A stretch of 64,000 nucleotides of DNA from an uncultured Acetatifactor sp. (GTDB lineage: Bacteria > Bacillota > Clostridia > Lachnospirales > Lachnospiraceae), in contig CAJTZD010000008.1 of NCBI GenBank assembly GCA_910584235.1, forward strand, positions 47,553 to 111,552, given 5' to 3'. Position 1 is the stretch's first letter. Every line of letters starts with the position of its first letter. Under the pieces are notes generated by a model. The model saw nothing but the letters and a program-made list of their open reading frames with translations, made no database searches and had not been told where the DNA came from. The translations under genes were made by a program, and so were the position numbers. Positions 1 through 9,431 of the stretch are shown here, one piece after another.

Positions 1-39
1 GACATGGTTCATTCTCTTTTTCGCTATAGCAGAATTCAT
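1..39 (-). CDS. Start of a further operon gene, cut by the window edge
   Basis: Only the first 13 codons are inside the window (MNSAIAKKRMNHV). The start is well supported: AAGGAG lies 7 bases before the ATG at 39-37, and the gene lies 60 bases after the stop of the preceding gene on the same strand. It is probably the next member of the defence operon. By analogy with dpd clusters it could be a dpdH-like gene, but 13 residues cannot show this. Confidence 0.55.
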   Translation of the reverse strand, partial: MNSAIAKKRMNHV

Positions 40-99
40 GTTTTTATCTCCTTGTGCGCTAAAATACGCATATTTCTAATTGGTTGACAAATATCTGTA

Positions 100-903
100 T
101 TACTTCAAAATAGTAATATGCGATACAGTCCCTGCTATCTCATGCATTTCGTCTTTGTACAGATACCACATATTCTCGCTGTCCATCTTATGTACTAATT
201 TAATCCGCCCCAAATCATGCAGCCCGCGCAGACCATAAGAAAATGCCATATTCAGATTTTTATCCGTTTTCTTCTGCAAGATGTCCGTATATACCTCTGT
301 TTCTTCCATAAAATTCTCAAAAGTATATTCTCTATTCTTTCCCAAAGCAGCCACATCCAGGACTGCCCCCAGATACACCATCGCATTGGGAACCAACAGT
401 TCCGCCGCATTGTTTCCCTTGCTCAACCTATGTAAATGACCAAAGCCCAAAAACGAACTCCAGAATCTCCAGGCGCGCATATCATCTTCGATTATCTGCT
501 TTCCTGTCATTAAACTAATCCGTTTAATTAGTTCCGCATCAGAAGCGCTTTTATATTTATATATCTCCTCATTCAGTTTCATGTATGCCTGTGAGACAGC
601 ATAAAATAACCCCGATTGTATGTTTTCTATATGTGCGACAACATATCTCCGCATTCCTGCCATGGTAGCAATTTCTTTCCTGCCCACTGCCAATGCAATT
701 TTATTGCCATCCCTCATTGAAATCAGGCCTAATTGCTTCGCCGCATCCCGGACAGCTCCAAAATAGGAAGTGTTGCTGATGAACTCCGACGGCTCCAGTT
801 TTTCTTTGATATCATTTTCCACAGTTCCTTTGCTATCAAGCATCTGGCAAAGAGCAAATACCCTTTCCGGTATGGCAGACGTTTTCATTCTATCTTCAAA
901 CAT
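100..903 (-). CDS. Small helicase-associated protein, DpdG-like
   Basis: This 267-residue protein has no signal peptide or membrane segment. Its N-terminal 70 residues read like a winged-helix fold (helical segments followed by a basic turn and strand, LGLISMRDGNKIAL). The C-terminal third repeats a similar pattern. The gene starts 1 base after the RecQ-like helicase ends, so the two are translationally linked. Size and position, directly after SNF2- and RecQ-type helicases, match DpdG of 7-deazaguanine DNA-modification clusters. The assignment is from remembered context and general resemblance, not from a diagnostic motif. It may be a DNA-binding adaptor for the helicases. Confidence 0.5.
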   Translation of the reverse strand: MFEDRMKTSAIPERVFALCQMLDSKGTVENDIKEKLEPSEFISNTSYFGAVRDAAKQLGLISMRDGNKIALAVGRKEIATMAGMRRYVVAHIENIQSGLFYAVSQAYMKLNEEIYKYKSASDAELIKRISLMTGKQIIEDDMRAWRFWSSFLGFGHLHRLSKGNNAAELLVPNAMVYLGAVLDVAALGKNREYTFENFMEETEVYTDILQKKTDKNLNMAFSYGLRGLHDLGRIKLVHKMDSENMWYLYKDEMHEIAGTVSHITILK

Positions 904-904
904 A

Positions 905-3373
905 TTATATCCTTTCTATTAAGTAGCTTTCCCAATAGGCCCCTTCTATTATTTCCGTTACATTTTTTCTTATCTCATCAAAAAATATATTGGATTCAAA
1001 AATATGTAGTATCCTTGTTTTTCCCTCACGAGCCCCATGCCTGATACGCATTAGTTTCCCATATACATCCTCTAATCCCGTCTCATACAGCGCTACTGCG
1101 TCTCCCGATGTATAATAATAATCCCCATGTTCAACCAACTGCAGATATTCTTTAAAACCTAGAATCCTTACATCAGAATTTACCTGCATTGTAAGAAGCA
1201 GGTTCATATATCGGTCTGTAAACTGCTCGTCAAACAAAATAATCTGAATTCCTTTTCTTATTACCCCCATAAGTATACTATAGTCATCCAGCGATGCAAT
1301 CAAAAGCCCCTCATTCACTCCCATAAAAATATCATCTGCCAAATGTGGATTTAAAGGCGCGGGAACCTTTTTCACCAATTCAAACCGTTTTCTGTCCGCA
1401 TCGATTACCTCTTTATGGTATCCGCAGCCTCCGCAGTATTCTGACACTCTGTCATATATATGGAAAAACATTTCAGACCAACAGCCGTCCTTGCCAGTGA
1501 AAAGAGCTTTTGTCATCATCTTAAATTCCCGCTCTGTTTTCCTCCATTCCTGTTCCCGTATATCTGCAATAAATTCTTTCGTTTCATCCGTAATTTGAAG
1601 CAACCTCATGTCGTTAATCTGGACTCTTATCAGATAATTTTGTCTTTCCGGCTCCACAATCATATCCTGGATTGTAATAAGTCCATATCGCCTCAATAAA
1701 AGAATCACATAAATATTCCACTGCTGGTCCACTCTGCTGGCATCCTCCGCATAATCTTTCGAATTATACTTTGGCTTTACCGAAGTATCTAAGGTATAAC
1801 TTCCATGGATTCTCTCTGAGGAATGGCTGTTCAGCATGCTGTCCCAACGTCCCCATATTTTCTCCGCACTTAGCACTTTGTCCGTCATGGCAAATGCAGC
1901 ATCAATGTCTGCTTTGGGATATACACACATAATGCTTAAGCATGGCAAGCTATCTCTTCCCCCACGTCCTAATTCCTGATAATATGCATTCGGATTGTCC
2001 GGAATATACAGATGCAGAACTGTTCTCACATCCCCCTTGTCAACCCCAACACCAAATGCAGAGGTAGCAATTATCAAATCGATTTCGTCATTTGCCCAAT
2101 CCGCAATTATTCTTTCCCTTTCTGCCGCTTTTGTCTTTCCGGTAAAAACTTCAAGATTCGTTATGCCAATACCATTTGCCAGCTCCTTAACCTCCTCCGC
2201 CTGGTCCGGTTTTGCAACATACACAATCATAGGCCTCGGAAGACATCTCAATAGCACTTCTATCTTCCTGGATTTATCATAAAGGGAAGTCGCTTTCACG
2301 AGCCCAAACCTCGGCTCTCTCCGAAGCGCATCACACCTTATCTCAATCCACTTATCTCCTGTCGTAAACATGCTTTTGAGAATGGCAACCGTATTCTTGT
2401 CAAAAGTTGCCGACAGCAAAACCGTTTTCAATTTCGGATTATTCTGTATCAGCATGTTTCGCCATGGTTCAAGGCATTGATAGTCTACTCGAAAAAAAGA
2501 CCCCCATTCCATTACCATATGAGCTTCGTCAATGACTATATTTTTCAGATATCCTGTGCTGTTTGCCTCTTCGATGGCTCTTTTAAATGCTTCATTCTTT
2601 ATCAAAGCTTCCGGCGAAATAAACAAAAGCCGTAAAGTACCACCGTTTATTCCGTCCAAAATCTTTTTCTTTTCCACCATATCTAATTTGCTGTAATAGC
2701 AGGTAATTTCACTTTTTCCGGCACTTCTTATAATCTCTGTTGCCACCCTCACCTGGTCTAAGGCCAAAGAAACGGTAGGAACCACCACGATAGTCAAACC
2801 CGTCTCTTTCTGATATGCCATTGTCTGGGTTATTAAACTCTTTCCACCTCCTGTCGGAAGCGAAACCAATGCCGTATACCCCTCCGGCATGTTCAGGACG
2901 CCATTGACAGCAAGCTTCTGCCGAATAGATTTAAAATATCGAAATCCGGTCAACCTGTAAATATTCGGAGTAACTCCAAGGAAATACCTTTGCTCTTTTT
3001 CCTTTTCTATATAATTACGCATAAAACCTTGTGAAACAATGAGTTCCTGCAAAAAATCCGGAGAATCCAACACGGCATAGCACTGTCCCTCATAGTCCGT
3101 TCTTAATCCATATTTATTGTCTGTAATGTCAATGTCATCTGGCAGTACAAGTGTCGTCCTGAACAAAAGAAGATAATTTCTGAGAGAAACCAGCAAATCA
3201 TCTTTTGTAATCTGCCCGGCGCGATACTTATGAATGTATCTGGACAGTCTATAAGCTGTGTTATACTTGTATTTCCCTAATATTCCCTGACCTGGGCTTC
3301 CTTCTTTGCTAATCCCATTCATGCGAAAGTCCAGAATTCCCTGTATACATTCGTTTATCTGCGAATTTCCCAT
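905..3373 (-). CDS. RecQ-type superfamily 2 helicase, DpdF-like
   Basis: An 822-residue cytoplasmic helicase. Motif I PTGGGKS is near residue 174, the DEAH box (VIDEAHMVMEWG) near 279, motif III SATF near 321, and the RecQ-type motif VI QELGRGGRD near 470. A CGGC pair near 647 could bind metal. The core spacing is RecQ-like, but the N-terminal 150 residues and C-terminal 300 are not those of housekeeping RecQ, and no HRDC domain is visible. The ATG at 3373 is chosen over the upstream GTG because GAGGA lies about 7 bases before it and it shares an A with the SNF2 gene's TAA (TAATG), giving tight coupling. It likely unwinds or translocates on invading DNA within the restriction arm. The DpdF assignment rests on family resemblance and gene order. 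Confidence 0.8.
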   Translation of the reverse strand: MGNSQINECIQGILDFRMNGISKEGSPGQGILGKYKYNTAYRLSRYIHKYRAGQITKDDLLVSLRNYLLLFRTTLVLPDDIDITDNKYGLRTDYEGQCYAVLDSPDFLQELIVSQGFMRNYIEKEKEQRYFLGVTPNIYRLTGFRYFKSIRQKLAVNGVLNMPEGYTALVSLPTGGGKSLITQTMAYQKETGLTIVVVPTVSLALDQVRVATEIIRSAGKSEITCYYSKLDMVEKKKILDGINGGTLRLLFISPEALIKNEAFKRAIEEANSTGYLKNIVIDEAHMVMEWGSFFRVDYQCLEPWRNMLIQNNPKLKTVLLSATFDKNTVAILKSMFTTGDKWIEIRCDALRREPRFGLVKATSLYDKSRKIEVLLRCLPRPMIVYVAKPDQAEEVKELANGIGITNLEVFTGKTKAAERERIIADWANDEIDLIIATSAFGVGVDKGDVRTVLHLYIPDNPNAYYQELGRGGRDSLPCLSIMCVYPKADIDAAFAMTDKVLSAEKIWGRWDSMLNSHSSERIHGSYTLDTSVKPKYNSKDYAEDASRVDQQWNIYVILLLRRYGLITIQDMIVEPERQNYLIRVQINDMRLLQITDETKEFIADIREQEWRKTEREFKMMTKALFTGKDGCWSEMFFHIYDRVSEYCGGCGYHKEVIDADRKRFELVKKVPAPLNPHLADDIFMGVNEGLLIASLDDYSILMGVIRKGIQIILFDEQFTDRYMNLLLTMQVNSDVRILGFKEYLQLVEHGDYYYTSGDAVALYETGLEDVYGKLMRIRHGAREGKTRILHIFESNIFFDEIRKNVTEIIEGAYWESYLIERI

Positions 3374-6300
3374 TATATCTTCCTCACCCACACAAAAGCA
3401 GCCGATTCCATTTCAAACCTTGATGTTTTTAATGCCTTTATCACCAAATCATACATTTCTCTTCTCTTTTCCATTGTATCGGATTTCACTCCGAAAAAAC
3501 GGGCCTGGGCAAGTTCAGCATTCAACTGCCTGTTTATATCTGCCACAGCCAATTTTATGTTGCTCCCCTTTTTAAAGCGAGTTTTCGCCTGTTCCTTTCC
3601 CATTTTTGCGGCTTTGTTGACAAATTCACACCATATTTCTTTCGGATAGCTTTTCCGAAACCAATCGACATTGGCACATCCATATCTTTCTTTTATTTGC
3701 AGAAAGTCACTTTTTCTGTTCCTTCTGCCAAGATGTGCAACTTCCTCCCTGATTCTACCCACAGACAGCGCACCACAGCCCTCCACCAGTTTAATAGCTT
3801 TCTCCTTATCATCATCGCTGAATCCCGGCAGCGAAATCGCCGTAGAAACCTGCTCCGCGGATAAGTAACTCTTATACTGGCGCAGTGCAGTCAATGGGAT
3901 TTCCTTTTCTAAAAGAAGCTTTTCATTTGGCTTCAATACCCATGTAAACAATAAACCTCTCCACTCAAAGTCGGAGGGAATTGCAAATGCCGCACAAGCC
4001 CCTTTATGGGATTTCATGGCATTTTCTACGATACAATCAAATATTTCATCCCCTGGTGCAAAAAAGTGCAGATAGTCATTCTCAATAGCTACATCCCGTT
4101 TAAAAGAACCCACAATCTCTCTGGTATTATGAACAGGTTTGGCTCCCTTTCGGGTTTCATACATTTCACGAACCTTTCTGCTAAAACTGTTTGAAGCCTT
4201 ATTCACATATTCCATCCAGTTTGGGGGAATGAGCTGAGAATTTTCAGCCGATTTTACTGAAAAAGAACTGTCATCAAATCTGACAATATCATTTTTTGAT
4301 ACATTTCCCCGTAAACCTGCCAAAGCCGCCCACCCCATCATGGTATTGGCGAACAAGTCATTTTCATTTTGAGAATAATATTTTAATGTCCTCGTCAACT
4401 CCTGATTCATGGACGCATACAAATAAGCCGCGGTATCAAAGTGTTGCTCTTCCCGGACTTCCTTTTCCATCTTTTTAGAATATTCTATAATATCAGTAAC
4501 TGCATTTGAGATTCCATATCTGAAATCACTGCTCACAGCCTTAATGAGACTGATATTGATGTCATCCATAATAATTTCAAGGCCACTCAAAGACTGCCGG
4601 AATACATTCAGTCCATCATTCCAAAAATGAAACATTTCTTCTTCCAGAGTCTTCTCTGCATATATAACAATGGAACAAACATCTTTCTCCTGCTTTCTTC
4701 CAAGACGGTCCAAGCGCCCTATCCTTTGTTCAATGGCATTCGCATCCCAGGGCAAATCAATATGTATCACGAAATCCGCACTCTGAAGATTGCGCCCCTC
4801 ACCTCCTGTTTCATCACAGAGAATCATAAAACATTGCCCATCATTTTGAAACCGATAGACATTAAGCTCCAAATCATCTTCTGCCATCCCTTTATGAAAT
4901 AACGCCAGTGATTCTTCTCCAAAATATGCGCCCAGCATCGTCTTATACTTTGCAAAGGTCTGTTCATGATTTGTGAACAATACCACTTTTTGCTGTTCCA
5001 CTTCCTGGTCAAGGAAATCAATAATGCTGATAATCCGGCTCGAATACTGATACGGCTCTGCCAGGACATCCTCCAGGTTATTCAGCATGTCATTTTCCAT
5101 CTTAAGCCATTTCTGCGCATTTTCCCAGACATTGTCCTCTATGAACACTCCTTGTTCCATCTGCCGCTCTAACTCTGCCTCAAAGGCCCAAGGCGAACTG
5201 AAAAAAGCCATCAATAAGGGAATACATATCTTTTCGAAGCTTTCTTCCGTAAATCTTTGAGAAACTACCCAATTAACAACAGCATCATAGGTTGCATATT
5301 CATAAACATTTTTATCCGGGTCAAGGGCATAGGTTATTTCACAAATACTTCTTTTGGGCAAATCCGAAGCCAAATATCTTCTTCTGTTTCTGATAATGTT
5401 TTTCTCCAACTGGTAATTATCACAAATGTAAAAGAAAGCTTCCTGCATTTTTATCTGTCCATAATCATCTGACCCTATATTTACTTCGGAGACAATGTCC
5501 GTCAACGCATTATCGTTTATTATTTTGTTTACCTTTTTCAGCCCTGAAACAATATCATCAAATAAATCCTGACATTCCTCATCATCCCGGGGATTTTCTT
5601 CCTTAATCGTTAAGTCGTCTATTCTTTCCGTATAGTCATCATAATTCTGTAAAACTAAAAATGTACTTTTGCGAATATTCTTCTGTTTTTTAACAAGTGC
5701 CTCAAAATCCTCCACCTTTACTTTGTCATACTTTTCTGGCAGAATCAGCCTTAATAAGGCAAGATATGCCTCCCTTTTCTGCTGCACCGGGGTGGCGGAC
5801 AAAAATAATATATTGCTTGTACGCCTGCTCAATCTATGATAATGGTCATATAAGTCCCTATCTGCTAACAGTTTATGTACCTCGTCTGTCACTATGAAGT
5901 CCCAATCCACATTTGCGTATTGCGCAATGTCCTCTGCAGGAACTAATGCAATGTAATTACCGTTGATATCTTCTCCCTGGGCTATCTCAAATTTGATAAA
6001 TAATTCCGTCTTCCATTGTGCCATCAATGGTTTTGGTACTGCAATCAGTACACGCCTGTTCGCGTGATGAAGCAAATAGACTTTCAGCACAGCAGCAGCT
6101 TCGATGGTCTTACCCATACCAACCTCGTCCGCCAGCATATATCTGCATGTCTTTCCCTGAAGACACCGCATGACTGTCTTAAGCTGATGCGGCATCAAAA
6201 ATATTTTACATCCGGCCAATTCCTTAAATCCAAATACAGAATTATCCAGGATTTTCATGGTCTTACTCACAACAGCTCTGCCAAAATACCATGCAGGATT

Positions 6301-6720
6301 TTGAAACTCATAACTTTTAAGCTGTTCCGTAGGCGAAATACGCCCGGAGAAAAACGGAACGACAATCTTATCTTCCCGGACTTTTATGACTACATTCTCT
6401 AATTCACTTTGAATGGTATAAAAAAACCACCCCTCCACTAGTTCTTTTTCCAAAACCATATAGCGTGTCGTTTTATAGCATACCACACTTTCATGATACA
6501 CACTACAGCGTTTCAAAAAATTGAAGTCAAATTCTGCTGTGACAGGAATATTTTCGTAATATGTCCTGAAATGAAAAGGGTCATGAAATTTTACTTTTGC
6601 TTTTTCTGCGAATTCGTCTATATCTGTTATCTGTCCGCTCACAAAGCTGCGGGGATTCTCAAGTTCATCCACCGGACACCGTACATACATACCTTTTTCT
6701 AACATTTTCAAATTCCCCAT
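3373..6720 (-). CDS. SNF2-type DNA translocase/helicase, DpdE-like
   Basis: About 1115 residues. Helicase motifs run in order: DEVGMGKT (motif I, near 203), TDEVH (motif II, near 280), SATPVQQ (motif III, near 311) and GRLDRLGRK (motif VI, near 672). DEVGMGKT and the arginine-finger arrangement are typical of SNF2/RapA-like translocases. The first 150 residues read as beta-rich and the last 300 as a helical, lysine-rich tail. The preceding gene stops at 6728, so the ATG at 6720 is the natural start. An upstream in-frame GTG would overlap that gene by about 50 bases. DpdE of 7-deazaguanine clusters is a remembered family of this type and also precedes a RecQ-like partner. The match needs a profile search. 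Confidence 0.8.
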   Translation of the reverse strand: MGNLKMLEKGMYVRCPVDELENPRSFVSGQITDIDEFAEKAKVKFHDPFHFRTYYENIPVTAEFDFNFLKRCSVYHESVVCYKTTRYMVLEKELVEGWFFYTIQSELENVVIKVREDKIVVPFFSGRISPTEQLKSYEFQNPAWYFGRAVVSKTMKILDNSVFGFKELAGCKIFLMPHQLKTVMRCLQGKTCRYMLADEVGMGKTIEAAAVLKVYLLHHANRRVLIAVPKPLMAQWKTELFIKFEIAQGEDINGNYIALVPAEDIAQYANVDWDFIVTDEVHKLLADRDLYDHYHRLSRRTSNILFLSATPVQQKREAYLALLRLILPEKYDKVKVEDFEALVKKQKNIRKSTFLVLQNYDDYTERIDDLTIKEENPRDDEECQDLFDDIVSGLKKVNKIINDNALTDIVSEVNIGSDDYGQIKMQEAFFYICDNYQLEKNIIRNRRRYLASDLPKRSICEITYALDPDKNVYEYATYDAVVNWVVSQRFTEESFEKICIPLLMAFFSSPWAFEAELERQMEQGVFIEDNVWENAQKWLKMENDMLNNLEDVLAEPYQYSSRIISIIDFLDQEVEQQKVVLFTNHEQTFAKYKTMLGAYFGEESLALFHKGMAEDDLELNVYRFQNDGQCFMILCDETGGEGRNLQSADFVIHIDLPWDANAIEQRIGRLDRLGRKQEKDVCSIVIYAEKTLEEEMFHFWNDGLNVFRQSLSGLEIIMDDINISLIKAVSSDFRYGISNAVTDIIEYSKKMEKEVREEQHFDTAAYLYASMNQELTRTLKYYSQNENDLFANTMMGWAALAGLRGNVSKNDIVRFDDSSFSVKSAENSQLIPPNWMEYVNKASNSFSRKVREMYETRKGAKPVHNTREIVGSFKRDVAIENDYLHFFAPGDEIFDCIVENAMKSHKGACAAFAIPSDFEWRGLLFTWVLKPNEKLLLEKEIPLTALRQYKSYLSAEQVSTAISLPGFSDDDKEKAIKLVEGCGALSVGRIREEVAHLGRRNRKSDFLQIKERYGCANVDWFRKSYPKEIWCEFVNKAAKMGKEQAKTRFKKGSNIKLAVADINRQLNAELAQARFFGVKSDTMEKRREMYDLVIKALKTSRFEMESAAFVWVRKI

Positions 6721-6727
6721 TGAACTG

Positions 6728-9430
6728 TCATCTTTCTGTTTCTGATTTGTAGTATTCCAGACAAATTTCCCTGTCGGCACACCATTGGCACCAAATATCT
6801 ACAGATGCGCAATACCTTTCGTTTTTTAAACATTCAGGCTTAAATGTACGCTGTTCCGCTCTGGACAATTCATTAAACTTTCCTGACAATACATTTACTT
6901 TCTTCTCATTTTCCAGATGCAAGTAAATAAATTCTTCTTTTTTATTCATGCGGTCTGCATCTTCACTACTTATTTTCGGAAACCGCCTACTTTTACCATC
7001 CTCCAATATCTTACGTAATGATGCTTTTACATTTGATTTAATATCTGTCCATTCAGATTCATTTAAAAATATAAAATATCCCTTTAAATCCTCCATCTCT
7101 GATTCCAGAACCCGATTTATCAAATCCTCTGTTCCTATTTGTCCAACTAACTTTCTCCGAGCCTGATTTGCCAAAAGAATCTCGAAATATTTAGATTGTA
7201 AAAAACGGTCCTTATATTTTGTCCCACCCTCAATCATTGTCTCAAGCCCAAAACGATATGCGCAGATTCTGCGCCGGAAGCCGTCCCCTTTGACAAACTT
7301 GTACTGATTCAATCCAGTACTAAGATTCTCTGAAAAGCTTCTTTGCCTCTCTACAGTATCAGGTTCATTTTCTTTTATATTATCATCTATTCCCAGGAGC
7401 TTTAAAAGATAATATAGCTCATTCTCTCTGTCGTCATCGTTCTTTACATAACTGAGCTTAAAGTTACATCTGTTAAATACCAGTCCGTATATGAGCGCAT
7501 ATCGTTTAAAATGCTTGAATTCCCGCCGGGACTTTATATATACCTGGTATTTCCAGTCAAGAGGTTCACATGCGCGCTCAAAAAATTCCAGGTTCAATGG
7601 CCAGGGAAACTGCTCCTCCTTTTTTACATTCATGTCCTGGTCTGATACACAGGCAAAATGGTAAATGGTATCCGAATCCTGTTTTGAACTCTTCAATATA
7701 TCGCCATCTATCTGTTGAAAATCACGTACAATCCAATTCGCGCTATCCCCTTTTTGCTTCTGTTGCTTCAGATAATATGCCATTGTATCTTTCAGGCACT
7801 CAAAAGAGCTGGTTTCATTCATTTCTTCCGCTTCTTTCAGCCTTTCCAACAGGCGCAACAGGATATCTTGAAATTCCGATTCCGTCTCTGCATTCGGCAG
7901 AACCTGCCGTTCCAAAAAATCTCTGACTTTTTCATAAAAATGTTTGAAATTATTTTCTTCCTTTTCAAAATCTTCATAAAAAAGTTTTGTTATGGCATCT
8001 AAAGCCGTTAATGCCGTAATGAGCTCATCCAGACTATCCACAGAAACATCATAATAACTCAATCTATTCAGTTGTTCTACAAATTCCGCTTTTCCCTCTA
8101 CTATTTTCTGCTTCTGCCGCCTTAATTTTTTCAACAAAGAAATAATGCTTTCTAAATCCGTCTCCCTTGAAAAATAATTTTTTGTGGCATGAAACGTTGT
8201 AATAAGAGTACCTGTCTGTTGCTCCGGCAAGGCCCCCGAATAAAGACATTCTGCTATGTCATCTAAATTTTCTATGTTAATACCGCCATTTTCAGCATCC
8301 CACATATTTGTCACTGCCACAAAAAAACGTCCGATAGGGTATGCGAGAAAATGCCGCTCTCCAAACTGTTCTGGAAAATACACTTTCAATATATCGTTTA
8401 CTTCGTTATTCGCAGCATAAAACTGCTCTTTCATACAGGAAAGTGCTGACCTTTCTTTACCGCCTCCGTTCTCCTCAAATTTTTGCTTTGCTTCCTCATA
8501 TATTTTTGCAACATAAGCAGAGAATTCCGTTATGTTATCAAACTTTAAGACAGAAACAGAATCCAACTCAGGTACTTTGCCTACATATTTACCACATGCT
8601 AATTTCGCCAGCGTATCCCCCAAAAGATTTCCCCGATAACTTGCCTGCAGCAGACATGTGGGTTTGAATTCATTGTTAAATTGGCTCTTGATATTGATGT
8701 CAAAACAGGAGTATACGTCAACCCATGTCTGATATATTTCTTTATACTGTTCTTGATAATTGAATAACAATACCACCCGTTTATGCCTGGAAATCTCTTC
8801 AATTGCATGCAGAACCGCAGGTGTAAACTGATGTATTCCATGGAAGACAACTGTCTCACAGTCCACATGCTGTATCGGTTTTGGAATTCTTCCGCGGCGT
8901 TTGTCTCTTGCTATCAACGCTTCTTTTACAACATCGTCTATTTTCCTTTCGGAAAATCTTCTCTTCATTTCAAACCGCTTTTTTTGGTCCAACTCCCGAA
9001 CCTTTTTGTAGGCGGCAACCAAGTACAATTGTTCTTCAGAAATGTTCTTTATCTTCAAATCAGTATAATCAATACCCATCTCACAGAGCAGACGAATGCT
9101 GTCCAATAATCCGCTTTTATTGAACCGCAGCGCCTGTTTTACCTTGCTCCACTTTTCCAGGGGAATATTGGGATTCACACAATCCAATGCATTTGTCAAA
9201 AGGGCATATTGTTCCACATATGTCTTAGTGTCAAACCATGTAGGGTATAGAACCTTTATCAGTTCTTCCACCGTTGTAACCTGCCCTTGGTCCAATTCTT
9301 TATAGACTTCTCTCAAGCCATTTACCATAGTTTGAGAAACACAAAAATGGGCACACATCCTTATAGAATCCCAGTAGGGTTCATTTCTAAGCTCGTAGGG
9401 ATTACTATACGTATAAATTGTCAAAGACAT
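6728..9430 (-). CDS. Large AddB-like protein with C-terminal cysteine cluster
   Basis: A 900-residue protein. Around residue 197 the segment FHGIHQFTPAV resembles the 'G-F-T-P' segment found in AddB/RexB between inactive helicase parts, and it is followed by a strand (RVVLLFNY). The extreme C-terminus has C-x2-C-x5-C (CQWCADREIC) with another Cys about 7 residues earlier. This resembles the Fe-S clamp after RecB/Cas4-type nuclease domains. I cannot identify a convincing PD-(D/E)XK catalytic set, so nuclease activity is uncertain. It begins 1 base after the UvrD gene's TGA, with GGAGG inside that gene's end, so production is coupled to the UvrD protein. The pair may act as an AddAB-like complex. 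No Walker A motif was found. Confidence 0.6.
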   Translation of the reverse strand: MSLTIYTYSNPYELRNEPYWDSIRMCAHFCVSQTMVNGLREVYKELDQGQVTTVEELIKVLYPTWFDTKTYVEQYALLTNALDCVNPNIPLEKWSKVKQALRFNKSGLLDSIRLLCEMGIDYTDLKIKNISEEQLYLVAAYKKVRELDQKKRFEMKRRFSERKIDDVVKEALIARDKRRGRIPKPIQHVDCETVVFHGIHQFTPAVLHAIEEISRHKRVVLLFNYQEQYKEIYQTWVDVYSCFDINIKSQFNNEFKPTCLLQASYRGNLLGDTLAKLACGKYVGKVPELDSVSVLKFDNITEFSAYVAKIYEEAKQKFEENGGGKERSALSCMKEQFYAANNEVNDILKVYFPEQFGERHFLAYPIGRFFVAVTNMWDAENGGINIENLDDIAECLYSGALPEQQTGTLITTFHATKNYFSRETDLESIISLLKKLRRQKQKIVEGKAEFVEQLNRLSYYDVSVDSLDELITALTALDAITKLFYEDFEKEENNFKHFYEKVRDFLERQVLPNAETESEFQDILLRLLERLKEAEEMNETSSFECLKDTMAYYLKQQKQKGDSANWIVRDFQQIDGDILKSSKQDSDTIYHFACVSDQDMNVKKEEQFPWPLNLEFFERACEPLDWKYQVYIKSRREFKHFKRYALIYGLVFNRCNFKLSYVKNDDDRENELYYLLKLLGIDDNIKENEPDTVERQRSFSENLSTGLNQYKFVKGDGFRRRICAYRFGLETMIEGGTKYKDRFLQSKYFEILLANQARRKLVGQIGTEDLINRVLESEMEDLKGYFIFLNESEWTDIKSNVKASLRKILEDGKSRRFPKISSEDADRMNKKEEFIYLHLENEKKVNVLSGKFNELSRAEQRTFKPECLKNERYCASVDIWCQWCADREICLEYYKSETER

Positions 9431-9431
9431 A

